A DNA stretch of 64,000 nucleotides from Geodermatophilus sabuli (GTDB taxonomy: Bacteria > Actinomycetota > Actinomycetes > Mycobacteriales > Geodermatophilaceae): positions 248,001 to 312,000 of the forward strand of contig NZ_OBDO01000006.1 of the NCBI RefSeq assembly GCF_900215145.1, read 5' to 3'. Made by a program: the position numbers and the translations under genes. Below the pieces are notes generated by a model that was not told the DNA's origin, searched no databases, and saw only the letters and a list, made by a program, of their open reading frames with translations. Below are positions 38,341-45,963 of the stretch, one piece after another (positions within the stretch are counted from its first letter, which is position 1; every line of letters starts with the position of its first letter).

Positions 38341-38555
38341 CGCGTGATCCGCCCCGGGGATTCATCCACAGAGGGGGAGGACCCGCCGCACCTGCCCGGA
38401 TGCAATGGCGAGGCCACTCTCCACCAGCGACAGGAGAGTCGGCAGGAGATCGTCGTCGCCCTCGGCGGCATCGGTTCGCTGGACCAGTTGTCCTCGATGC
38501 TCGCCGGCGACGGCGGGACCCGCACCTCGATGCACGCCGAGGGGATGGAGACCCG
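38341..38555. other. Leader region before the P-type ATPase
   Basis: It holds an imperfect palindrome GTGATCCGCCCCGGGGATTC at about 38344-38363, degenerate relative to the island operator. A short open frame also ends in ATGA overlap with the ATPase start (last residues LDQLSSMLAGDGGTRTSMHA). That frame could be a leader peptide, but it lacks a convincing start, so I do not call it a gene. Confidence 0.35.
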
Positions 38556-41363
38556 ATGAGCGCTCCGACCAACCGGGTCTCGGCCCAGCCGACGATCCCC
38601 GTCCAGCGGACGGCGAGCGCGGGGGGACTCCCGCCGTACCTGTGTCCCGCCGAGCAGGTGGTGATCGACTACGGCGCGGACGTGCAGAGCGGGCTGACCC
38701 ACCGGGAGGCCGCGCAGCGTCTGCAGGAGATCGGGCCGAACAGGCTCACCAGCGAGAAGCCGCCGTCGATCTGGGCGGTGGCGCTGTCGCAGTTGCGCGA
38801 TCCGATGAACATCATGCTGATCGTGGTGGCGGTGGCCAGCCTGCTGATCAGCCAGGTGTCCACGGCGGTGCTGGTGGCCGCGCTGGTGCTGCTCAACGTG
38901 CTGCTCGGCACCCGGCAGGACATGAAGGCCCGGGCGAGTGTCGATGCCCTGTCCAAGCTGCAGGTGCCGCAGTCCCGGGTGCTGCGGGAGGGGCAGCTGG
39001 AGATGATCCCGGCCGAGGAGGTCGTGCCCGGGGACGTGGTGCGGCTGGAGGCCGGTGACATCGTGCCGGCCGACGGGCGGGTCGTCGCCGCGGCCACGCT
39101 GGAGACGCAGGAGGCGGCGCTGACCGGGGAGAGCGCCCCGATCAGCAAGGGCGCGGAGACGCTCGCCGGGCCCGATGTCGGGCTCGGTGACCGGGTGAAC
39201 ATGCTGTTCCAGAACACCTCGGTCACCCGCGGCACGGCGAGCATGGTCGTCACGGCGACCGGCATGCAGACCGAGATGGGCAAGATCGCCACGATGCTCA
39301 CGTCGGTGGACCGGACCCGGTCGCCGCTGCAGAAGGAACTCGACGGCCTCACCCGGCTGCTCGGCATCGTCGCGTGGACGGCGGTGGCGCTGATCGTGGT
39401 CGTCGGCCTGGCCCGGGACCTGCCCATCGAGGACGTGCTGCTGCTGGGGACGGCCATGGCCATCTCGGCGATCCCGACCGGGCTGCCGACGTTCGTACAG
39501 GCGATGCTGTCCTTCGGGGCCCGGCAGCTGGCCGAGGCCAAGGCGGTGGTGAAGAACCTGACCGATGTGGAGACCCTCGGCGCGACCAGTGTGATCAACA
39601 CCGACAAGACCGGCACGCTGACGCTGAACCAGATGATGGTGTCGACCCTGTACGTCGACGGTGCCTGGTTCACCGTGGACGGCGAGGGTTACCGGAAGTC
39701 CGGCGGGATCCGCGCGGTGGCCGGTAGCGAGCTCCCCGACTTCACCCGGCTGGCCTACGCGCTGGTGCTGGACAGTGACGCCACCGTCGGCGACGACGGT
39801 GCGGTGATCGGCGATCCGACCGAGGCGGCGCTGGTGGTGCTGGCCGCCAAGCTCGGGGTGGACGCCGATCAGACCCGGCGGGCCTATCCGCGGCTGGCGG
39901 AGGTGCCGTTCGACTCCGAGTACAAGTTCATGGCCACCTTCCACCGGGTGGAGATCGACGGCGCCCACTACGTGGTGGAGCTGGTCAAGGGCGCTCCCGA
40001 CGTCGTGCTGGGCCGGTGCAGCACGGCCGGGGGGCCGTTCCGTTCGCCCGCGGTGCCGATCGGGCCGGAGCGCGACCGGATCGAGGCGGCCAACCGGCAC
40101 ATGGGCGAGCAGGGCCTCCGCGTGCTGGCCTTCGCCGCCCGGCTGGTGCGTGACGACGAGGTCGCCGTCCTGCAGGCCGATCCGATGGCGTTGACCACCG
40201 AGCTGGGTTTCGTGGGGATGGTGGGCATCATCGATCCGTTGCGGCCGTCGGCGAAGGCCGCCGTGGAGACCGCGCTGCGGGCCGGCATCGACGTCCGGAT
40301 GATCACCGGTGACCACGCCGTCACCGCGCACGCCATCGGCTCGGAGCTCGGGCTGGGCGAGGGCGCGATCAGCGGCGCGGAGCTGCAGGCCCTGTCGGAT
40401 GAGGAGCTGCGCCGCCGGCTGCCGAGGCTGCACGTGTTCGGCCGGGTCACCCCGGAGGACAAGCTGCGGCTGGCCCGCATCATGCAGGGCGAGGGCCAGA
40501 TCGTCGCGATGACCGGGGACGCGGTCAACGACGCCGCCGCGCTCAAGCAGGCCGACATCGGGGTCGCGATGGGCAGCGGCAGCGAGGTCTCCAAGCAGGC
40601 GGCGCGGATGATCCTCACCGATGACAACTTCGGCACCCTGGTGCACGCCGTGGAGCTGGGCCGCAGCATCTACGGCAAGGTCGTCTCCTACATCCGCTAC
40701 CAGATGACCCAGCTGCTGTCGCTGGTGCTGCTGTTCGTCACCGCGACGGTGTTCAACATCAACTCCGGCGTGGCGATGACCCCGCTCATGGTGCTGTTCC
40801 TCAACTTCTTCGTGGCCATCTTCCCGGTCGTGGTGATCCTGCTCGATCCGGCCGATCCCGAGATCATGGACCGGCCACCGCGGGACCCGAAGGTGGCGAT
40901 CACCAACCTCCCGGCGGTCACCCGCTGGATCGTCTACGGCGCGGTGCTGTTCCTGGCGGGTCTGGTGCCGCTGGTCGCCGGCCCGGACCAGCCGAGCACC
41001 GACGTCGCGAGCGCGTCGATGACCATGTGCTACGTCGTCATCGGTCTGGGCACGATCTTCAGCGGCGTGGTCATGCGCCGCGATCCCACCTCGGGGCTGA
41101 CCCCGCCGATCCTGACCGCGGTGAAGTGGTCGGTCATCCCCGCCGGGCTGCTGGTGCTCTCCACCGAGCTGGACTTCCTGCAGAACGGGTTGCTGGCCCA
41201 GTCACTGACCGGCCTGCAGTGGCTGGCCTGCATCGGCCTGGCCCTCGTGATGCCCATCGTCGTCGAGCTCGACAAGTGGGTGCACCGTCGCCGGCTGCAC
41301 CCGCCGGCCCCGGTCCCGGTCGAGGTCGCCGTGACCCCGGCCCGGGCGACGGCGACCGCCTGA
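38556..41363 (+). CDS. P2-type cation-transporting ATPase
   Basis: A 935-residue P-type ATPase. The actuator loop TGES is at 190-193, the phosphorylated DKTGT at 350-354, and the hinge GDAVND at 654-659 (the common form is GDGVND). There are about ten helices and an N-terminal cation-ATPase domain (SGLTHREAAQRLQEIGPNRL). The helix-4 ion motif, usually PEGLP, is PTGLP (307-311). That loses the helix-4 glutamate used by SERCA-like pumps, so ion choice is uncertain. Mycobacterial CtpF, a DosR-regulated P2 pump, is a functional analogue by context. It is the longest gene in the island. Confidence 0.9.
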   Translation: MSAPTNRVSAQPTIPVQRTASAGGLPPYLCPAEQVVIDYGADVQSGLTHREAAQRLQEIGPNRLTSEKPPSIWAVALSQLRDPMNIMLIVVAVASLLISQVSTAVLVAALVLLNVLLGTRQDMKARASVDALSKLQVPQSRVLREGQLEMIPAEEVVPGDVVRLEAGDIVPADGRVVAAATLETQEAALTGESAPISKGAETLAGPDVGLGDRVNMLFQNTSVTRGTASMVVTATGMQTEMGKIATMLTSVDRTRSPLQKELDGLTRLLGIVAWTAVALIVVVGLARDLPIEDVLLLGTAMAISAIPTGLPTFVQAMLSFGARQLAEAKAVVKNLTDVETLGATSVINTDKTGTLTLNQMMVSTLYVDGAWFTVDGEGYRKSGGIRAVAGSELPDFTRLAYALVLDSDATVGDDGAVIGDPTEAALVVLAAKLGVDADQTRRAYPRLAEVPFDSEYKFMATFHRVEIDGAHYVVELVKGAPDVVLGRCSTAGGPFRSPAVPIGPERDRIEAANRHMGEQGLRVLAFAARLVRDDEVAVLQADPMALTTELGFVGMVGIIDPLRPSAKAAVETALRAGIDVRMITGDHAVTAHAIGSELGLGEGAISGAELQALSDEELRRRLPRLHVFGRVTPEDKLRLARIMQGEGQIVAMTGDAVNDAAALKQADIGVAMGSGSEVSKQAARMILTDDNFGTLVHAVELGRSIYGKVVSYIRYQMTQLLSLVLLFVTATVFNINSGVAMTPLMVLFLNFFVAIFPVVVILLDPADPEIMDRPPRDPKVAITNLPAVTRWIVYGAVLFLAGLVPLVAGPDQPSTDVASASMTMCYVVIGLGTIFSGVVMRRDPTSGLTPPILTAVKWSVIPAGLLVLSTELDFLQNGLLAQSLTGLQWLACIGLALVMPIVVELDKWVHRRRLHPPAPVPVEVAVTPARATATA

Positions 41364-41417
41364 GGTCCTCCGCCCGCCGCTCCCGGGGAGCTGCGCGGCC
41401 GCCTCCCGCAGGAGGAG

Positions 41418-42338
41418 TCAGCCGCGCAGGGAGCGGACATCCCCGGATGGGAGCTCACCGCCCACCGGAGGGACGCCGTCGCCGGGCGCCTGCCCGTCGT
41501 TCCGCTGACCCAGACCGAGCCGGTCCCGCAGGCGTGTGGCCCAGAGGTCCTGGTCGCGGTCGAACTCGGCGGCCAGGATCGTGGTCGCGACGAAGATGAA
41601 CGCGATGCACAGCAGCCACCCGATGAGCGCGAGCGTCACGCCGAACAGGCCGTAGCGCAGGCTGTAGGTGGACATCAGGCGAGGCATGTAGACCGTGGTG
41701 GCCAGCGCGTAGATCCCCGCGCAGGCGGCCGTCAGTGCCCCGGTCGGCATCAGCCGGCGCCAGGGGACCCGCCGGTCCAGCAGGAGCCACGGGACGGCCG
41801 TCCAGAGCAGCAGGCTGCCCAGGACGGAGATCGTCCCGCCCAGTGCCCAGCCGGCCGGTAGCGAACTGACCAGGGTACGGACCAGGAACAGCAGCCCGAG
41901 CTCCACCAGCAGGAAGGCCAGGGCGAGGGCGGCGTTGAGCGACCCCCTGACCCCGCGGCGCGGGGGGAGCCGCCAGGCGTCCTGGTACATCCGTTGCATC
42001 CGCCGGGTCAGCGAGACGCCGGAGAAGACGAGGAGCACCACGCTGAACACGCCGGTCGAGGTGGGAGAGGGCTGTGCGAACAGTTCGCGCACCGCGTCTG
42101 CGGCGGAACCCTCCAGGTGGAACTTGCGGACGAGCAGGTCGGACACCAGGTCGCGGTGGTCGGCCGCCGCCAGCCCGGAGACCAGGAGGACCAGCGGGAT
42201 CAGGGCAGTGAAGGCCTGCGCGGCGATGGCGGTCGCGCGGTCGATCCCCTGGAGGGCCAGGAAGGAACCGACGGAGCGGCCCAGCAACGTCGTCTCCAGC
42301 CGGCGCCCGGCCGTCCGGAGGCCATGACCTGTCTGCAT
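41418..42338 (-). CDS. YihY/UPF0761 family membrane protein
   Basis: A 306-residue protein with six helices. The YihY-type pattern is ATAIAAQAFTALIPLVLLVS near residue 36, later SLTRRMQRMYQDAWRLPPRR, and VPWRRLMPTGALTAACAGIY. It is formerly called RNase BN-like, but this family is not the nuclease; it is an inner-membrane protein of unknown function. The C-terminus is a charged tail. An island palindrome lies 80 bases upstream. Confidence 0.85.
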   Translation of the reverse strand: MQTGHGLRTAGRRLETTLLGRSVGSFLALQGIDRATAIAAQAFTALIPLVLLVSGLAAADHRDLVSDLLVRKFHLEGSAADAVRELFAQPSPTSTGVFSVVLLVFSGVSLTRRMQRMYQDAWRLPPRRGVRGSLNAALALAFLLVELGLLFLVRTLVSSLPAGWALGGTISVLGSLLLWTAVPWLLLDRRVPWRRLMPTGALTAACAGIYALATTVYMPRLMSTYSLRYGLFGVTLALIGWLLCIAFIFVATTILAAEFDRDQDLWATRLRDRLGLGQRNDGQAPGDGVPPVGGELPSGDVRSLRG

Positions 42339-42418
42339 CCCGGCTCCCTCGTCGACGCTGGACCACGACCGCCTCCCACGCCGCAGCCCGACCGTAGGAG
42401 CCCACCGGTACTGACCGG

Positions 42419-42438
42419 CGTCCCCCCGCGGGGATGAC
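42419..42438 (-). promoter_or_regulatory. Island palindrome upstream of the YihY gene
   Basis: Minus strand: GTCATCCCCGCGGGGGGACG. It is positioned 80 bases from the start codon. Confidence 0.5.
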
Positions 42439-42475
42439 CCGACCCGGCCGGTTCCCGGTTGCGCCGTTCCTCCGG

Positions 42476-42534
42476 TCGGGCGTCCGTACGCGGTGACCGC
42501 GCGGCGCGACGGGCGCCCACCGGCGCCCGTCGAC
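42476..42534 (-). pseudogene. Relic of a diacylglycerol-kinase gene end
   Basis: The segment matches 52763-52821, the end of the intact diacylglycerol-kinase-type gene. The minus strand reads APVGARRAARSPRTDA against APVGARRAARSPRPDA. The stop TCA has become TCG. It lies in the 268-base gap between the YihY and GH15 genes. Confidence 0.7.
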
Positions 42535-42606
42535 CTCCCGGATCGCGGCGGAGGTGTCCGTCACGATCCGGGACGTCGCCCGCCCCCCGGGCGAGGGCCG
42601 GACCGG

Positions 42607-44454
42607 TCAGCGGGGGCTGCGCCCGTCGAGAGCCGCATCGAGGGTCACCGCGGCGTCGATGAGCGCCAGGTGGGTGAAGGCCTGCGGGAAGTTGCCGATC
42701 TGCTCGCCGGTGAGGGCGATCTCCTCGGAGTACAGACCGACGTGGTTGCCGTAGGTCAGCATCTTCTCGAAGGCGGTCCGGGCCTCGTTCAGCCGCCCGG
42801 CGCGAGTCAGTGCGTCCACGTACGCGAAGGTGCAGAGGGAGAACGTGCCCTCCGAGCCGCGCAGCCCGTCCGGCGAGGCATCGGGGTCGTAGCGGTAGAC
42901 GAGGCTGTCGGTGACCAGCTCGTCGTCCATCGCCGTGAGAGTCGACAGCCACAGCGGGTCCCGACCGTCGACGAAGCCGACGGTCGGCATGCGCAGCAGG
43001 GACGAGTCGAGCACGTCGGTGTTGTAGTGCTGCACGAACGCCCTGCGCGTCGGGTGGAAGCCCCGCTCCATGACCTGCTGGTAGATCCGGTCCCGCTCGG
43101 CGCGCCAGCGGTCCACCGACGCCGGCCGGCCGTGCTCCAGGGCCATCCGGATCCCGCGGTCGAAGGCCACCCAGCACATCACCCGTCCGTAGGTGAACGG
43201 CTCGCGCCCGCCGCGGGTCTCCCAGATGCCCTCCTCGGGCTGGTCCCAGTTCTCGGCGAGCCAGTCCAGCACCCGGCTGGTCGCCGTCCAGCCCTGGTGG
43301 GGCAGTGGCAGCCCTGCCCGCACGCCGGCGTAGACGCTGTCGAGTGCCTCGCCGTAGATGTCCAGTTGGAGTTGCTCGGCCGCGCCGTTGCCGATGCGGA
43401 CCGGTGCCGAGCCCCGGTACCCGCGCCAGTGGTCGAGCACGTCCTCCTTGAGGTCCGAGGAACCGTCGATCCGGTACATGATGTTCAGCGGTCCGCTGTC
43501 GCTGGCGAGCCGCTCGCGGATCCGGTCTCCCAGCCAGGTCCCGAAGCGGGCCGCCTCGTCGGTCATCCCGAGCTTCAGCAGCGCGTGCACCGAGAACGAG
43601 GCGTCGCGCACCCACGTGTACCGGTAGTCCCAGTTGCGCTCGCCGCCGATCTGCTCGGGCAGGGCGGCGGTCGGTGCGGCGACGATGCCGCCGGAGGGCG
43701 CGTAGGTCATCAGCTTCAGCGTGATGGCCGAGCGGTTCACGTCCTCCCGCCACCGCCCGGTGTAGGTCGACCGGGCCACCCAGGAGCGCCAGTAGGCGAT
43801 GGTCTCGTCGAGGAGGGCCTGCACCTCCCTGAGGCGGACCTCACGCGGCGGTCCGTCGGCGTCGGACTCGAGGACCACCCCGCGCGTCTGACCCGCGACC
43901 AGGCTGAGGGTGCCGAGCAGGTTGCTGTCCTCGGCCCGCACGTCGGCGAGCCGCTCGTCCTCGGGCTCCCGGACGATGTGCAGCGTGAGCCGTTGGCTGC
44001 CCGCCACGAACGCGACGCCGTTGTCGGTGACCTCGAGACGGTGCGGGTGCCGGCCGTAGTCGAAGCGCGGCGCGACGTCGACCTCGAAGGTCATCCGGCC
44101 CCGCACGCACTGCACGATCCGTACGATCCGGTGCCGGTCGGTCGCGGTGTCCCCGGCAGGGGGCATGAAGTCGACGACCTGGCCGAGGCCGGCTTCGGAG
44201 AAGAACCGGGTGACCAGGACGGCGGTGTCCGGGAGGTACATCTGCTTGCACGTGTACGAGGTCCCCGCGGGGTGGATGCGGAAGTGCCCACCGACCTCGT
44301 CGTCGAGCAGCGCACCGAAGACGGCGGGGGAGTCGAACCGCGGCCAGCAGAACCAGTCGATCGATCCGTCCGTCGTGACGAGCGCGGCGGTCTGGAGGTC
44401 GCCGATGATGCCGTGCTCGGAGATCGCGGTCTCACGTGTGACGGTCTCGGTCAT
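42607..44454 (-). CDS. Glycoside hydrolase family 15 protein (glucoamylase/trehalase-like)
   Basis: A 615-residue GH15 protein with the N-terminal beta-sandwich domain (GIIGDLQTAALVTTDGSIDW, then FCWPRFDSP) and an (alpha/alpha)6 barrel. Barrel landmarks are RNWDYRYTWVRDASFSVHAL near residue 265 and EEGIWETRGG near 405, which carries the probable general acid, plus a late GLYSEEIALTGEQIGNFPQA. Mycobacterial homologues act as trehalases, so trehalose or a maltooligosaccharide is the probable substrate. It is divergent from PAP2 with two palindromes between. A decayed copy of its tail is at 32098. Confidence 0.9.
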   Translation of the reverse strand: MTETVTRETAISEHGIIGDLQTAALVTTDGSIDWFCWPRFDSPAVFGALLDDEVGGHFRIHPAGTSYTCKQMYLPDTAVLVTRFFSEAGLGQVVDFMPPAGDTATDRHRIVRIVQCVRGRMTFEVDVAPRFDYGRHPHRLEVTDNGVAFVAGSQRLTLHIVREPEDERLADVRAEDSNLLGTLSLVAGQTRGVVLESDADGPPREVRLREVQALLDETIAYWRSWVARSTYTGRWREDVNRSAITLKLMTYAPSGGIVAAPTAALPEQIGGERNWDYRYTWVRDASFSVHALLKLGMTDEAARFGTWLGDRIRERLASDSGPLNIMYRIDGSSDLKEDVLDHWRGYRGSAPVRIGNGAAEQLQLDIYGEALDSVYAGVRAGLPLPHQGWTATSRVLDWLAENWDQPEEGIWETRGGREPFTYGRVMCWVAFDRGIRMALEHGRPASVDRWRAERDRIYQQVMERGFHPTRRAFVQHYNTDVLDSSLLRMPTVGFVDGRDPLWLSTLTAMDDELVTDSLVYRYDPDASPDGLRGSEGTFSLCTFAYVDALTRAGRLNEARTAFEKMLTYGNHVGLYSEEIALTGEQIGNFPQAFTHLALIDAAVTLDAALDGRSPR

Positions 44455-44488
44455 GCCGGCGACCGTGCTTCAGGCCGGCGATGGGGGC

Positions 44489-44507
44489 CTCATCCCGTCG
44501 GGGTGAG
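44489..44507 (-). promoter_or_regulatory. Island palindrome upstream of the GH15 gene
   Basis: CTCATCCCGTCGGGGTGAG, palindromic apart from one position in each arm, 34 bases upstream of the GH15 start on the minus strand. Confidence 0.6.
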
Positions 44508-44580
44508 CTGCAGGCTCCCGGTCTGCCAGGGACGTCGTCCGCCTCGCCGGTCCCGACGACGTGACCGGGGTCGCCGCCCG

Positions 44581-44600
44581 ATCACCCGACCGGGATGAGT
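44581..44600 (+). promoter_or_regulatory. Island palindrome upstream of the PAP2 gene
   Basis: ATCACCCGACCGGGATGAGT, 91 bases upstream of the PAP2 start. Together with the site at 44489 it gives each divergent gene its own copy. Confidence 0.6.
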
Positions 44601-44691
44601 CCCGGCCGGTCCACGACGGACGATCGTCCCTGCACACTCGCTGACGCACCGCTCGTCGCGCGCCGTCGGCGACCTCGCCCGAGGAGGGCAC

Positions 44692-45372
44692 ATGGACACG
44701 GCACCTCCGCGGACCCCGCCCTCCGAGGAACGGCTGGCCGAGCGACTGGCGGCCGGGCCGCCGGCCGCCCGGGCACCCAGGCGGGCGACGGCGGTGCGCC
44801 TGCTCCGGGACCTCGGGCGGATCGACCGTGCCGTCTACCGGGCGGTGGCCGGGACGCCCGCGCCCGTCCTCGACCGCCCGGTGCGCCGGCTGTCCCGGTT
44901 CGCGGACCGGTCCCGGCTGTGGATGGCGGTCGCCGGGGTGATGGCCGCCACGGGCGGTCGTGCCGGTCGGCGGGCCGCCGGGGTCGGTCTGGCGGCCGTC
45001 GCCGTGGACTCCGCCGTCGTCAACATCGGCTTCAAGGTCGCCGCCCGCCGTCGGCGGCCCGACCGCGACCTCGCCGGCGTCCCCGAGGTCCGGTGGGTGC
45101 CGATGCCGCACTCGGCGTCCTTCCCGTCCGGCCACACCGCCTCCGGCTTCGCGTTCGCCGCCGCGGTCGCCCGGGTCCTGCCCGTCGCGGCCGCACCCCT
45201 GCGCACGCTGGCAGCTGTGGTCGGTTACTCGCGGATCCACACGGGGGTGCACTACCCGGGCGACGTGGTCATCGGGGCGATGATCGGAGCCGCCGTGGGC
45301 GAGGCCGTCGGCTGGGGGCTGTGGCGGGCCGACGTCGTCCCGCGGTTCAGCTGGCAGCGCAGCGCGCCGTGA
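44692..45372 (+). CDS. PAP2 superfamily membrane phosphatase
   Basis: A 226-residue membrane phosphatase of the type 2 phosphatidic acid phosphatase superfamily. The three catalytic motifs are KVAARRRRP (about 114-122), PSGH (about 144-147) and SRIHTGVHYPGDVVIG (about 182-197), with both histidines and the aspartate. It may dephosphorylate undecaprenyl pyrophosphate or phospholipid phosphates. About four to five helices. The ATG follows GAGGAGG. Convergent with the next gene. Confidence 0.9.
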   Translation: MDTAPPRTPPSEERLAERLAAGPPAARAPRRATAVRLLRDLGRIDRAVYRAVAGTPAPVLDRPVRRLSRFADRSRLWMAVAGVMAATGGRAGRRAAGVGLAAVAVDSAVVNIGFKVAARRRRPDRDLAGVPEVRWVPMPHSASFPSGHTASGFAFAAAVARVLPVAAAPLRTLAAVVGYSRIHTGVHYPGDVVIGAMIGAAVGEAVGWGLWRADVVPRFSWQRSAP

Positions 45373-45408
45373 GGTCGGCGAGCTCCGGCCCACCGGAGTG
45401 GCCCCGGG

Positions 45409-45900
45409 TCAGTGGACCAGCGCCTTCAGCGCGATCAGCCCGGCCCCGATGAGGGCCACGAGCGCGCCCTTGAGCAGGGCGTGGTGGGTCGCCGCGCCGG
45501 CGAACCGGGCCGCCCAGTACCCGTAGAAGCCGATCAGGCCCAGGCCCGTCCACTTGGCGATGGTGAACGCGGTGTCGACCTCGAACAACCCGAGCGCGGA
45601 GAGCAGGAAGAACACGGCGGGGAAGGCGACGCCGAAGCCGACCGCCACGGCGTCCTCCGCCATGTGCCCGAACTGGGGACGGCTGACCGGCTGCCGGGTG
45701 CTCGTCTCGACGCCGACGACCTCGCTGTAGACCTCGGCCAGCCCGACGGCCAGGGCCGTCCCGAGCAGCCACACGGCCATGACCCACGGCGCCGGCGGGT
45801 GCTTCTCCAGCGTCACGACCAGGGCCAGGCCGATGATCGAGCCGTAGACCACCTTGCCGACCTGCCGGGACCCGAGGTGCGCTTCGAGACTCGCCCGCAT
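45409..45900 (-). CDS. Integral membrane protein of unknown family
   Basis: A 163-residue protein with about five helices (VVYGSIIGLALVVTLEKHPP, VMAVWLLGTALAVGLAEVYS, then GFGVAFPAVFFLLSALGLF, WTGLGLIGFYGYWAARFAG and ALVALIGAGLIALKALV). The E-V-Y-S-E-V pattern after helix 2 weakly recalls VIT/CCC1 metal transporters, but I cannot confirm that. ATG at 45900 is used; no strong ribosome site is seen and 45936 is an alternative. Confidence 0.65.
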   Translation of the reverse strand: MRASLEAHLGSRQVGKVVYGSIIGLALVVTLEKHPPAPWVMAVWLLGTALAVGLAEVYSEVVGVETSTRQPVSRPQFGHMAEDAVAVGFGVAFPAVFFLLSALGLFEVDTAFTIAKWTGLGLIGFYGYWAARFAGAATHHALLKGALVALIGAGLIALKALVH

Positions 45901-45963
45901 GGCGGCAGGGTCGCCCCGTACGGGCCCCGCACGCACCGTCCGGTGCGGAGGATGTGCCGCCGG

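Noticed and set aside
38335-38559. A short open frame between ppk2 and the ATPase, ending in ATGA overlap
   Set aside because: It would have to start inside the ppk2 stop region without a good ribosome site, and its first part runs through an operator-like palindrome. Kept only as a note in the leader entry.
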